DNA of 64,000 nucleotides from JANOZM01 sp031429355 (GTDB lineage Bacteria > Pseudomonadota > Gammaproteobacteria > Burkholderiales > Burkholderiaceae_E). A model generated the notes under the pieces. That model was not told the DNA's origin, did no database searches, and saw only the letters and a program-made list of their open reading frames with translations. The position numbers were made by a program, and so were the translations under genes. This document shows, piece by piece, positions 18,247-26,844 of this stretch (positions within the stretch are counted from its first letter, which is position 1; each line of letters opens with the position of its first letter). Location: the NCBI GenBank assembly GCA_031429355.1, contig JANOZM010000014.1, forward strand, positions 124,001-188,000, in the 5' to 3' direction.

Positions 18247-18948
18247 ATGTTAAACGTGACCAAACTCAATGCTTTTTATGGCAAAGCGCAAATTTTGTTT
18301 GATTTGCAATTGCAAGTGCAAAAGGGCGAAGTGGTTGCCTTGATGGGGCGCAACGGAGCCGGCAAATCAACGACGCTTAAATCAATAATGGGCTTGATTG
18401 AAGATCGCTCGGGAGCGGTACAATTTTTAGAACGCGACATTGCACGATTGCAATCTCACGAAATTGCTCGTTTAGGCTTGGGATACATTCCCGAAGATCG
18501 GCGTATTTTTACCGAACTAACGGTGCTCGAAAATTTAGAAATTGGTCGCAAGACAAATGCTGCTAGTAGTAACCCTTGGACTATAGAACGATTGTTTAAG
18601 TTGTTTCCAAACCTTGCACAAATGCCCAATCGCCTCGGCGGTTCTATGAGCGGTGGCGAGCAACAAATGCTAACCGTGGCGCGCACCTTGATGGGAAACC
18701 CGCAATGCGTATTGATGGACGAACCGTCGGAAGGCGTTGCCCCTTTTATTGTGGAGCAAATGGCTGGATCGATTTTAACGATGAAGGCCGAAGGTATTTC
18801 TGTGTTGTTGTGCGAGCAAAACATACACTTTGCACAGCAAGTAGCCGATCGAGTGTACGTGCTTGAAAAAGGCCAAATTGCCTACAGCGCTACAATGCAA
18901 GAACTAGTGCGCAATCAAGTTTTGCGGCGGCAATATTTGGGTATTTAA
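18247..18948 (+). CDS. LivF-type ABC transporter ATPase
   Basis: The second ATPase of the branched-chain amino acid-type transporter. Walker A is GRNGAGKST, the signature SMSGGEQQMLTVAR and Walker B CVLMDEPSEGVAP. The frame is open back to 18157, but the ATG at 18247, 10 bp after the LivG stop, gives 233 residues, the standard LivF length, with MLNVTKLNAFYGKAQIL matching the family start. Its last 45 bp overlap the convergent siroheme methyltransferase gene. Confidence 0.92.
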   Translation: MLNVTKLNAFYGKAQILFDLQLQVQKGEVVALMGRNGAGKSTTLKSIMGLIEDRSGAVQFLERDIARLQSHEIARLGLGYIPEDRRIFTELTVLENLEIGRKTNAASSNPWTIERLFKLFPNLAQMPNRLGGSMSGGEQQMLTVARTLMGNPQCVLMDEPSEGVAPFIVEQMAGSILTMKAEGISVLLCEQNIHFAQQVADRVYVLEKGQIAYSATMQELVRNQVLRRQYLGI

Positions 18949-19755
18949 AGTCGATTGAATTGCTTGTGAGCCAACCCCGATCATCGTAATGGTTGGCTTG
19001 CCAGAATGAAGTGGTGCAAGACTTGCCAAGTCACCAACAGTTCCCGCCGAAATAATCGGTTTAGCACTTCCGGCGTTGCTAACTAAACGAACGGGCGTAT
19101 CAATTGACCAACCGGCCGCTCGCAAGGGATTAAGTAACTGTGTTAACTGCTCACCCGCCATGTACAGTACTAGCGTAGGTGCTGTTTGCGGTGAATCGAG
19201 GTTGCTTAGTCGCGTTCTATTTACTGTGCTCGCTGGTTCGCTATTGCAATTAGAAAACGCAGTCTGAAAACTAACCGATCGCCCGCGCCCACGGCGGGTT
19301 AGTGGGGTCTTTGCATCAGCCGCGGCCGCTAACGCAGAAGTCACACCTGGAACGATTTCGAAATCAAAACCGGCGTTTTGTAGGGCAGCAATTTCTTCTT
19401 CGGCACGGGCAAATAAACTCGGATCACCACCCTTTAATCGCACTACATTAAAGCCACACTGGGCAAACAAAATAAGTTGACGATCAATCCGCTCTTGTGG
19501 GCAACTTTTAAAGTCCTTGCCTTCGATCACTAAGTTTTTTACGCCTCGTTTTACGCCTCGCTTGCCCACTTCAATCCACGTCGCATTGGGGGCCAGTTTT
19601 CTAAAATCAGCATCGACCAGCGCATCCGTTAAAATCACCTGTGCAGCCTGCAAATAGCGCAAACCTCTAAGGGTAATTAAATCAACCGAGCCCGGCCCCG
19701 CACCAACGAGGGCAATTTTTTTAAGTTCTCGCTGCGTCGTAACTGAATTAAGCAT
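18904..19755 (-). CDS. cobA: Uroporphyrinogen-III C-methyltransferase (SUMT)
   Basis: 283 residues. KKIALVGAGPGSVDLITLRG at the start, VRLKGGDPSLFARAEEE in the middle and FEIVPGVTSALAAAA identify the SAM uroporphyrinogen methyltransferase that makes precorrin-2, the first step to siroheme. The usual PLTHRG motif is PLTRRGRGRSVSFQTA here, followed by an extra segment of about 20 residues. The downstream neighbours in the operon order (DUF934 and the siroheme-dependent sulfite reductase lie upstream) show that it supplies siroheme for sulfate assimilation. The 3' end overlaps livF on the other strand by 45 bp. Confidence 0.9.
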   Translation of the reverse strand: MLNSVTTQRELKKIALVGAGPGSVDLITLRGLRYLQAAQVILTDALVDADFRKLAPNATWIEVGKRGVKRGVKNLVIEGKDFKSCPQERIDRQLILFAQCGFNVVRLKGGDPSLFARAEEEIAALQNAGFDFEIVPGVTSALAAAADAKTPLTRRGRGRSVSFQTAFSNCNSEPASTVNRTRLSNLDSPQTAPTLVLYMAGEQLTQLLNPLRAAGWSIDTPVRLVSNAGSAKPIISAGTVGDLASLAPLHSGKPTITMIGVGSQAIQSTLNTQILPPQNLIAH

Positions 19756-20164
19756 AAGCTGGTTCTTCTCGTGCTAGCCAAATTTGCGCAGCCGTCGCCG
19801 CGCTGGGTTCAACAGGCTGTTGATAAAACTGACTAACAATTCCGAGAACGCCATCCACTACTTCGGGCACTTGGTCGGCACGTAATTCAATTTGATCAAA
19901 TCCAACGCGCAACAGCGCCTGCACTTGATCTGCCAGCACATCACCAACAATGCGTAAGCGACCTTGGTAGGCTAAACGTTTACGCAATACAACGGCCTGC
20001 GAGTAGGCGCGCCCATCGGTAAATTTCGGTAGCCTTAATTGCACGACTTTAGCGGATATCAAAACGGCTTCTAGACGAACCTGGTCGGCTATTAAATCTT
20101 GCTCTGGCTCGATTTGAACTACTGGTAAATCGCTAGGCTGTTTAGCCAATAGTTTAAGTTTCAT
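19748..20164 (-). CDS. DUF934 family protein (sulfite reduction accessory)
   Basis: 138 residues of the DUF934 family, with LRLPKFTDGRAYSQAVVLRK followed by LRIVGDVLADQVQALLRVGF. In betaproteobacteria and others this small protein is almost always encoded beside the sulfite reductase hemoprotein and is thought to help electron supply or assembly, though its role is not established. The gene overlaps sulfite reductase by 11 bp and cobA by 8 bp, so all three are translated as one unit. Confidence 0.88.
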   Translation of the reverse strand: MKLKLLAKQPSDLPVVQIEPEQDLIADQVRLEAVLISAKVVQLRLPKFTDGRAYSQAVVLRKRLAYQGRLRIVGDVLADQVQALLRVGFDQIELRADQVPEVVDGVLGIVSQFYQQPVEPSAATAAQIWLAREEPAYA

Positions 20165-21884
20165 GTATTAACTCACTTTGTGCGCGTACTTGCTGAGCTG
20201 CTTGCTTAAAAGGATCGTTACCAACGCGACGTACTGTTTGAATAAAACGCTCATCACCTAACTGGTGGGAGCGATAGGTATTAAGCAAGGCATCGACCAC
20301 TGCAGGCACTTCATGGGCTGCAAAAGACGGTCCAACAACACGCCCGGCTTGCGCTGGGCCATTGGCATCACGGCCATCCGAACCACCTACTGACACCTGA
20401 TAAAACTCTTGCCCATCTTTATCAACACCCAAGACGCCAATAGCGCCACTGTGATGATGCCCGCATGAATTGATGCAACCCGAAATATGTAAATCTAAAT
20501 GATTCAATTGTTTGAAATCTATCCGTTCGCGTAAACGCAACTGAATCGACTGTGCTACCGGTATTGAACGGGCATTGGCTAATGCGCAAAAATCGCCACC
20601 TGGGCAACAAATTAAGTCCGCAGCCGAATCGGCGGCAACTTCCGTTAATCCCTGCAACTGCATCGCAGCAAACAAATCGGGCAATTGATGCTGAGGAACC
20701 CAAGGCAGCAATAAATTCTGGTCGCGCAAGACGCGTAATTCGCCACTAGAAAACTGCTCTGCTAATTGAGCAACCGAATCCATTTGATCAGCGGTTAAGT
20801 CACCCGCAACGCGCTCGCTACCTTTCACGCAAATGACAACTGCAGCAAAGCCAGCGACTCGATGGGCTTGCACGTTGGTGGCATAAAATTGCTGGTAGGC
20901 CTCAGTAGCTCTAACCTTAGTTTCGCTGCCGCTTTTATTAGAAGAAACTAACTGAGCGTCTGTCAATAAGATTTCGTTCGCTTGAAGTACGGGCGCCTTA
21001 AATTGCGCTGCAAGCACTTCAATTTGTTCAGCGGCGATTCGGGTTGGCGCTAGGTCTTGCGTAATGATGGCTTGGTACTCGGATTCGACTTGATCGATAA
21101 AATGCTGGCCTTCGGCCTTAACTAAAATTTTGATGCGGGCTTTGTAAATATTATCGCGCCGACCAAAAGCGTTGTAGGTGCGTAAAACCGCTTCGATATA
21201 CAGCAACAAATCCGCGGCGGGCAAAAATGAACGCAATTCCGGGGCAATGACCGGTGTGCGGCCCATACCACCACCGACAAACATTTTGAAACCGTGCTCA
21301 CCCAATTGGTTGAGCGTCGCTTGCACGCCAATGTCGTGCCATCGCAATGCGGCTCTATCTTCGGTTGCACCACTCATCGCAATTTTAAACTTGCGCGGCA
21401 AAAACGAAAACTCGGGGTGTAACGAACTCCATTGGCGTACCACTTCAGCATACGGGCGTACGTCAAACAATTCGTCAGTCGCTACACCGGCCAACGGATC
21501 GCAAGTAATGTTGCGAACACAGTTACCACTAGTTTGAATACCGTGCATATCGACCGACGCTAGCAAGTCCATTACGTCGGCGCTGCGATCTAGTGGAATC
21601 CAGTTGTATTGCAAATTTTGGCGGGTGGTTAAATGGGCATAGCCCCTATCGAAATCGCGCGCAATCGTTGCCAGCACCCGCAGTTGTTTACTCGATAGTT
21701 CGCCCCATGGCACCGCAACCCGAAGCATTGGTGCATGGCGTTGCACATACCAACCATTTTGCAAGCGCAAAGGACGAAATTCATCCTCGCTTAGTTGTCC
21801 TTGCTGCCAACGATTTAGCTGGCTACGGTATTGGGCCGCGCGCTGGCGGATAAATTGGCGGTCGAAGTCAGTGTATTCAATCAT
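20154..21884 (-). CDS. cysI: Siroheme sulfite (nitrite) reductase hemoprotein
   Basis: 576 residues. Duplicated nitrite/sulfite reductase domains are visible: GNCVRNITCDPLAG in the first half, then the [4Fe-4S]-siroheme ligands CPGGDFC (C-x5-C) and CINSC (C-x3-C) inside HISGCINSCGHHHSG. It reduces sulfite to sulfide with six electrons in cysteine synthesis. The following DUF934 and cobA genes support the sulfite assignment. A nitrite reductase of the ferredoxin-dependent type has the same motifs and cannot be fully excluded. It is the first gene of the operon; no flavoprotein subunit is adjacent. Confidence 0.88.
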   Translation of the reverse strand: MIEYTDFDRQFIRQRAAQYRSQLNRWQQGQLSEDEFRPLRLQNGWYVQRHAPMLRVAVPWGELSSKQLRVLATIARDFDRGYAHLTTRQNLQYNWIPLDRSADVMDLLASVDMHGIQTSGNCVRNITCDPLAGVATDELFDVRPYAEVVRQWSSLHPEFSFLPRKFKIAMSGATEDRAALRWHDIGVQATLNQLGEHGFKMFVGGGMGRTPVIAPELRSFLPAADLLLYIEAVLRTYNAFGRRDNIYKARIKILVKAEGQHFIDQVESEYQAIITQDLAPTRIAAEQIEVLAAQFKAPVLQANEILLTDAQLVSSNKSGSETKVRATEAYQQFYATNVQAHRVAGFAAVVICVKGSERVAGDLTADQMDSVAQLAEQFSSGELRVLRDQNLLLPWVPQHQLPDLFAAMQLQGLTEVAADSAADLICCPGGDFCALANARSIPVAQSIQLRLRERIDFKQLNHLDLHISGCINSCGHHHSGAIGVLGVDKDGQEFYQVSVGGSDGRDANGPAQAGRVVGPSFAAHEVPAVVDALLNTYRSHQLGDERFIQTVRRVGNDPFKQAAQQVRAQSELIHET

Positions 21885-22002
21885 CCCGCTAGGGTAGATT
21901 GGCTGGTTACAACTGAAAACTAATAAAAAGTAGGAACCTTAGCTGTTTTGGTTATATACAGCTAGGCCCTTTTGTTGATCCACTACGCTGGTAGTCAATG
22001 AC

Positions 22003-22153
22003 CTATTTAAACTCGCGCCCAGCCTTCCAAAAATGAGCCAAACCCTCAGTTTCACGCGGATCATCAATTTTGCCAGCATGCGCAGCCAATGAGGCACCTG
22101 TTTTATTAAATTAATACAAATGCGAGGATCGCAGCGAAGGACATTGATTTCAT
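22003..22153 (-). pseudogene. Possible frameshifted small exported protein
   Basis: In the 389-bp space between sulfite reductase and the DUF885 gene, an ATG at 22151-22153 behind GGAAG opens MKSMSFAAILAFVLI, which looks like the start of a signal peptide and then stops. In another frame the DNA continues as KTGASLAAHAGKIDDPRE and ETEGLAHFWKAGREFK to a stop at 22003, with an AHA cleavage-like site. Together they would make an exported peptide of about 48 residues broken by one frameshift near an A-rich run. No family is recognised, and chance cannot be excluded. The rest of the gap shows nothing clear. Confidence 0.3.
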
Positions 22154-22273
22154 AAAGCGCTTCCAAAAGTAACTACGCGAATTATGCAATGTTTTTTAAT
22201 TTAAGGTGCAATCCACGAAATTAGCTACAATCCCGTAATTCCCGACCAAAGAACAACCAGCGAGATCACGCCA

Positions 22274-24091
22274 TTGAAAACAATTTTTAAACGAGGCAGC
22301 CAGCTCTTAGCGATAATAGTATTAGCCGCCGCCGCATTGGGCGCACATACATGGTTTTTTAAGCCACTCAGCATTAATTGGTTTTACACAAAACTGTTTT
22401 TTCAATTTGCCACCGAATCACCTGAATTGTTAACCCAACTACGACTTTTTGAACAAGCGGGCATTCGCGGACACAATGGGCAATGGGGTGATGCCTCGGA
22501 AACGCACTCAGAAAAACAGTTTGCAAAACTTAAAGCCGATTACACGACCTTTAAAAGTTACGAATCTACCTCGCTAAAAGGTCAAGATAAAATTTCGCAT
22601 GAAGTTCTAGATTTTTATCTAAAAGATAAAGTCGACGGCGAACCTTGGCGTTACCACAACTTACCCATTAGCCAGCACTTTGGCGAGCAAACCACTACGC
22701 CAGAGCTGATGACGCAAAGTCAGCAAATAAACGATGCGACCGACGCCGAGCACTATGTAAAGCGTCTAGAAACGATGCCAGTAAAGTTTGATCAAATATT
22801 AGAAGGGGTAAAACTGCGCGAGAGCAAAGGCATTTTGCCAATGCGCTTCGTGTTGGACAAAGTTGTACTGCAACTGCAAGGTTACGTTGCCAAGGGAGCC
22901 AAAGAGACCTCGCTATATACCGCATTTAAAGAGAAGCTGGGTAAGTTGCCTGAAGCAACCATGACCACTGCCGAAAAAACGCAATGGCTTGCAAAGGCAG
23001 AGTCGGCAATTGAAAACAAAGTGATTCCAAATTTCAAAAAAATTACCACTCACTTTGAAGGCTTAAAAACTAAGGTTTCGACCAATAACGGTGTGTGGGC
23101 TTGGCCAAACGGCGAACAGTACTATCAATATTGCATTGAAACAAACACCACAACAAAGCTTACAGCCAACGAACTACACAATATTGGTCTAGCCGAAGTA
23201 GAACGGCTAAAAACGCAAATGATTAGCATCCTAGGCACTGCGGGCTATACCGAAGGCACCATTGCACAACGGGTAAAACAATTATCCGAATCACCGTCAC
23301 AGTTGTATAGCGACGACGATGCCGGGCGAGCCCAAATTCTAAAGGATTACCAAACCATTATTGATGAAATTGACGGCGGCCTAGCACCCTACTTTGCGGT
23401 ACGCCCCAAAGCCAAAGTACAAGTGAAACGCATTGAACCAAGCAACGAAGACTCATCGGCTGGGGCCTATTATCAACCCCCTCCACTAGATGGTTCTTTG
23501 CCAGGCCGTTTTTACGCCAATTTAAGAAATGTAAAAGAAACACCAAAATTTGCGATGCGTACATTGGCTTACCACGAAGCAATTCCGGGTCATCACTTTC
23601 AAATCGGTATTGCACAAGAACTAAAGGGCCTACCGATTTTTAGAAATGTGCTGGGCTTTACCGCCTATTCAGAGGGTTGGGCTTTATACGCAGAACAATT
23701 AGCCGCTGAATTCGGTTATCACAAAGACCCGTTAAACAATCTAGGCCGCTTACAAGCCGAAATGTTTCGAGCCGTACGCCTAGTTGTTGACACAGGCATC
23801 CATAGTAAGCGCTGGACACGCGAGCGCGCCATTGACTATATGTTGGAACACACCGGCATGCCTGCAGGCGAAGTAGAAACTGAGATCGAACGTTATTTTG
23901 TTAATCCAGGCCAAGCGCTTGCATACAAAGTCGGCATGCTAAAAATTCTAGAGTTGCGCGAACGGTCAAAGACTGCACTAGGTGCTAAGTTTGATTTGAA
24001 AGAATTTCATAATGTTGTGCTAACCAATGGCGCATTGCCGCTGACAGTTTTAGAACGACTGGTTGATGAAACGGTCGCGAAGCGCAAATAG
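22274..24091 (+). CDS. DUF885 family zinc peptidase-like protein
   Basis: 605 residues, starting at a TTG. An N-terminal hydrophobic segment (LLAIIVLAAAALGAHTW) should act as a signal peptide or anchor, placing the protein in the periplasm. The DUF885 signature YHEAIPGHHFQ (an HExxxGHH-type zinc site, part of the gluzincin-like group) is near residue 435, followed by YSEGWALYAEQLA, where the second glutamate lies. These proteins are believed to be metallopeptidases of unknown substrate. The LysR gene follows after 4 bp. Confidence 0.85.
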   Translation: MKTIFKRGSQLLAIIVLAAAALGAHTWFFKPLSINWFYTKLFFQFATESPELLTQLRLFEQAGIRGHNGQWGDASETHSEKQFAKLKADYTTFKSYESTSLKGQDKISHEVLDFYLKDKVDGEPWRYHNLPISQHFGEQTTTPELMTQSQQINDATDAEHYVKRLETMPVKFDQILEGVKLRESKGILPMRFVLDKVVLQLQGYVAKGAKETSLYTAFKEKLGKLPEATMTTAEKTQWLAKAESAIENKVIPNFKKITTHFEGLKTKVSTNNGVWAWPNGEQYYQYCIETNTTTKLTANELHNIGLAEVERLKTQMISILGTAGYTEGTIAQRVKQLSESPSQLYSDDDAGRAQILKDYQTIIDEIDGGLAPYFAVRPKAKVQVKRIEPSNEDSSAGAYYQPPPLDGSLPGRFYANLRNVKETPKFAMRTLAYHEAIPGHHFQIGIAQELKGLPIFRNVLGFTAYSEGWALYAEQLAAEFGYHKDPLNNLGRLQAEMFRAVRLVVDTGIHSKRWTRERAIDYMLEHTGMPAGEVETEIERYFVNPGQALAYKVGMLKILELRERSKTALGAKFDLKEFHNVVLTNGALPLTVLERLVDETVAKRK

Positions 24092-24095
24092 AAAT

Positions 24096-24977
24096 ATGAA
24101 GCAACTTCCCCCTTTACATTGCCTCGTTGCCTTTGAAGCCTTAGCGCGCATTAAAAACGGCATTCAGGCAGCCGAAGAGCTTTGTATTACACCCAGCGCT
24201 GTTAGTCACCGCATTAAGCAATTAGAGTCTATTCTTGGGACCTCTTTGTTTACTGACAATAGTTACGGACTGACTGCTACTGGGGAGAGTTGCTTACAAC
24301 TGGTCAAGCAAGCGCTAGCAACCTTAGCGCGTCTGCCACAAGCCGCTATGCCATCAGCGGGAGTGCGAAAAAAATTGCGCGTTGCAGTGACGCCAACGTT
24401 TGCACGACAACTGCTAATGCCTAAACTGCCTTTGTTTCGATTAGCCTATCCCGACATAGAATTGGTTCTGCAAGTAGCAGTGCCGCTTGCGTCGACCAAG
24501 CCATCGCTAGTTGACTTAGAAATACGATTTGGTTCGGGACACTTTACCGACGTCGAAAGCACCTGCCTATTACGAGACCGCGTAACGCCTGCATGTAGTC
24601 CATTGCTGATTACAGAGTCCGGCCCGTTCAAGAACTTTACCGACGCCGCGGTTATTCAAAAAACGTCCTTAATTCGTAGTTCACTCGAACCTTGGAACAA
24701 CTGGTTTCAAGCCTTTGGTTTAAACCTATCCGAGCCGAGCGATGGCGATCAATACAACGACGTGGGTATGGTCTTAGAAGCAGCGGCGGCTGGCTACGGC
24801 GTTGCACTGTTACGCCTAAAGCTAGGCCAAGCATGGCTGGACAGTGGCCGGTTAGTACGACTATCCACCGAATCTGTAGAGACCGCGTTTCAGCATTATT
24901 TGTGTTGGCAACCCGGTGCCCTAAAGCGCTGGGAATGCTCCGCGTTCTTTGATTGGATCACGGCGCAATTCGATTGA
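24096..24977 (+). CDS. LysR-family transcriptional regulator
   Basis: I place the start at the ATG at 24096, giving MKQLPPLHCLVAFEALARI, which matches the usual LysR N-terminus and lies 4 bp after the DUF885 gene; the frame is open earlier, but inside that gene. The winged helix-turn-helix is AAEELCITPSAVSHRIKQLE. The ligand-binding half follows from about residue 90 and resembles the GcvA/AmpR-like group (RFGSGHF, SSLEPWNNWF). Its target may be the DUF885 gene or the downstream FMN oxidase gene (inference from position). Confidence 0.88.
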   Translation: MKQLPPLHCLVAFEALARIKNGIQAAEELCITPSAVSHRIKQLESILGTSLFTDNSYGLTATGESCLQLVKQALATLARLPQAAMPSAGVRKKLRVAVTPTFARQLLMPKLPLFRLAYPDIELVLQVAVPLASTKPSLVDLEIRFGSGHFTDVESTCLLRDRVTPACSPLLITESGPFKNFTDAAVIQKTSLIRSSLEPWNNWFQAFGLNLSEPSDGDQYNDVGMVLEAAAAGYGVALLRLKLGQAWLDSGRLVRLSTESVETAFQHYLCWQPGALKRWECSAFFDWITAQFD

Positions 24978-25043
24978 AATTTGTTCAATCACCATTGAAT
25001 TAGTTTCTACTTCAATCCTGCAGTCAGCGCTATATTCGTCTGC

Positions 25044-26198
25044 ATGAACAATTCAATCCAACAATGTAGAAACTTCCAAGACTTTCGCACACTTGCGCAA
25101 CGCCGCCTTCCGGGCCCAATCTTTCATTACATTGATGGCGCGGCCGATGATGAGATTAGCTATCGCCGTAACACTGCCGCCTTCGACGATTGCGATTTAG
25201 TCCCTAACGTTCTGGCTGGCGTAGAAAACGTGGATATGTCCGTTAAGGTTATGGGCTGTAAACTAGATCTACCGATATTTTGCTCACCTACCGCCTTACA
25301 ACGATTGTTTCATCACGAGGGCGAACGCGCAGTCGCCAAAGCAGCACAAAAATTTGGCACGATGTTTGGAGTATCGTCACTAGGAACGGTAAGTATTGAA
25401 GAAATTGGTCAAACAATTAGTTCCCCAAAATTATTTCAACTTTATTTCCATAAAGATCGCGGCTTAACCTACAACATGATTGATCGTTGCAAGGCCTCTC
25501 ATTTTGACGCGATTGCTTTAACTGTTGATTGCATTACCGGCGGTAACCGGGAGCGTGATTTAAAAACAGGATTTACCTCACCACCGCGGTTGACCCTAGA
25601 TAGTTTAATTAGCTTTGCGACTCACCCGCGCTGGGCTTGGAATTACTTTACACACGAACGTTTTAGTTTGCCGCAGTTGGATAGCTACGTTTCTGAAGGT
25701 ACCAATATCGCCATGTCGATTGGAGACTACTTTTCTAAGATGCTAGACCCTTCAATGAATTGGGCTGACGCCGAGGACGTCCGTAAATACTGGGGCGGCC
25801 AGTTTTGTTTAAAAGGCATCATGAGTGTTGCGGATGCAAAACGCGCCGTAGATATTGGTGCAACGGCAATTATGGTATCCAACCACGCGGGTCGGCAACT
25901 AGATGGTTCACGCTCCCCATTCGATCAAATTTCAGAAATTGCAGACGCTGTTGGAGGGCAAATTGACATCATTTGCGATGGCGGCATTCAACGCGGCACC
26001 CATATTTTAAAAGCTATTGCAGCGGGCGCAACCGCTTGTTCGGGCGGGCACATGTATTTATACGCGCTGGCGGCAGGAGGACAAGCAGGCGTAGAAAAGG
26101 CCTTAGGTAATTTAAGAGCGGAGGTTGAGCGCGATATGAAGTTAATGGGCGTGACCCAACTGAGCCAACTTAATCGCGATCATTTACGTTGGCGTTGA
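25044..26198 (+). CDS. FMN-dependent alpha-hydroxyacid oxidase/dehydrogenase
   Basis: 384 residues of the LldD/glycolate oxidase family, which oxidises L-lactate, glycolate or mandelate to the keto acid. The N-terminus has the Tyr-containing IFHYIDGAADDE, the middle has CSPTALQRLFH, and the active site is VSNHAGRQLDGSRSP with the catalytic His and Arg. IICDGGIQRGTHILKAIAAG follows. An insertion of roughly 50 residues in the middle (THERFSLPQL region) corresponds to the loop that binds membranes in some relatives. It stands alone, downstream of the LysR gene. Confidence 0.9.
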   Translation: MNNSIQQCRNFQDFRTLAQRRLPGPIFHYIDGAADDEISYRRNTAAFDDCDLVPNVLAGVENVDMSVKVMGCKLDLPIFCSPTALQRLFHHEGERAVAKAAQKFGTMFGVSSLGTVSIEEIGQTISSPKLFQLYFHKDRGLTYNMIDRCKASHFDAIALTVDCITGGNRERDLKTGFTSPPRLTLDSLISFATHPRWAWNYFTHERFSLPQLDSYVSEGTNIAMSIGDYFSKMLDPSMNWADAEDVRKYWGGQFCLKGIMSVADAKRAVDIGATAIMVSNHAGRQLDGSRSPFDQISEIADAVGGQIDIICDGGIQRGTHILKAIAAGATACSGGHMYLYALAAGGQAGVEKALGNLRAEVERDMKLMGVTQLSQLNRDHLRWR

Positions 26199-26272
26199 AG
26201 CAAGCTAATCCCAACTTCTAACTTGCAAGACTGCCATCTGCGCCTAGCGCCGACTGACTTATAATTAAAGTC

Positions 26273-26304
26273 TTGACCTGGTACTAAGGTACCAGCATTA
26301 CGAT
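26273..26304 (+). promoter_or_regulatory. MerR-type promoter and operator
   Basis: A -35 box TTGACC (26273-26278) and a -10-like TACGAT (26299-26304) are separated by 20 bp. Between them lies a perfect inverted repeat with 7-bp arms, CTGGTAC and GTACCAG around TAAG (26278-26295). An over-long spacer filled by a dyad is the hallmark of promoters remodelled by MerR-family activators. It lies about 70 bp upstream of the merR-like gene, so autoregulation of the merR-iorBA unit is likely. Confidence 0.65.
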
Positions 26305-26376
26305 AAAGCCCAAGGCGATGTTGTACTGGGCAACGACTCATGTACGCTTCTTAGCGGTAATCATGACGAGCAAATT

Positions 26377-26844
26377 ATGAGTAACAAAAAAGATAACCCT
26401 ACAAAACCACAAACCTTAAGCTCAGGTCAGCTATCGACCGAAACTGGGCTTTCCAGAGGCGCACTTAGGCTTTATGAAAAGCATGGCCTAATCAAGCCAG
26501 AGCTTAGAACCTCTGCGGGTTATCGGGTGTTTTCTTTAGATACCGTGGTAACCTTAAATGCAATAAAAGTCGCCTCGAAAGCCGGTTTTACCCTAGCCGA
26601 AATTGCCGATTTACTGAGCTTAATTGATGCAGAGCATTTCTCACCTTCGGCGCTTCGCAAAGCATTACAAATAAAAATTCAAGAAGTAGACGAAAATATT
26701 CACCATCTCGCTCAATTTAAACGCTTCATGCAGCGAGTTTCCAAAAAACCAGAGATGCTGCTCGATCCCGACTGCGACGCCATGCTTGAACTAGCGATGC
26801 TCGCGGCAACAGCAACTCCAAAAATTGCCCAACGGACAAAATAA
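26377..26844 (+). CDS. MerR-family transcriptional regulator
   Basis: 155 residues. The N-terminal winged helix is typical: LSTETGLSRGALRLYEKHGL and PELRTSAGYRVFSLDTVVTL, followed by the long dimerisation helix (ALQIKIQEVDENIHHL). The C-terminal sensor part is short and has only one cysteine, so it is not a typical metal sensor. The stop codon overlaps the start of the molybdenum hydroxylase large-subunit gene (TAATG), so regulator and enzyme are co-translated. The dyad-spaced promoter upstream is its likely binding site. Confidence 0.88.
   Translation: MSNKKDNPTKPQTLSSGQLSTETGLSRGALRLYEKHGLIKPELRTSAGYRVFSLDTVVTLNAIKVASKAGFTLAEIADLLSLIDAEHFSPSALRKALQIKIQEVDENIHHLAQFKRFMQRVSKKPEMLLDPDCDAMLELAMLAATATPKIAQRTK

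Noticed and set aside
21939..22166. A 75-codon minus-strand frame upstream of sulfite reductase
   Set aside because: The translation looks random and overlaps the better candidate (frameshifted exported peptide) in a different frame.
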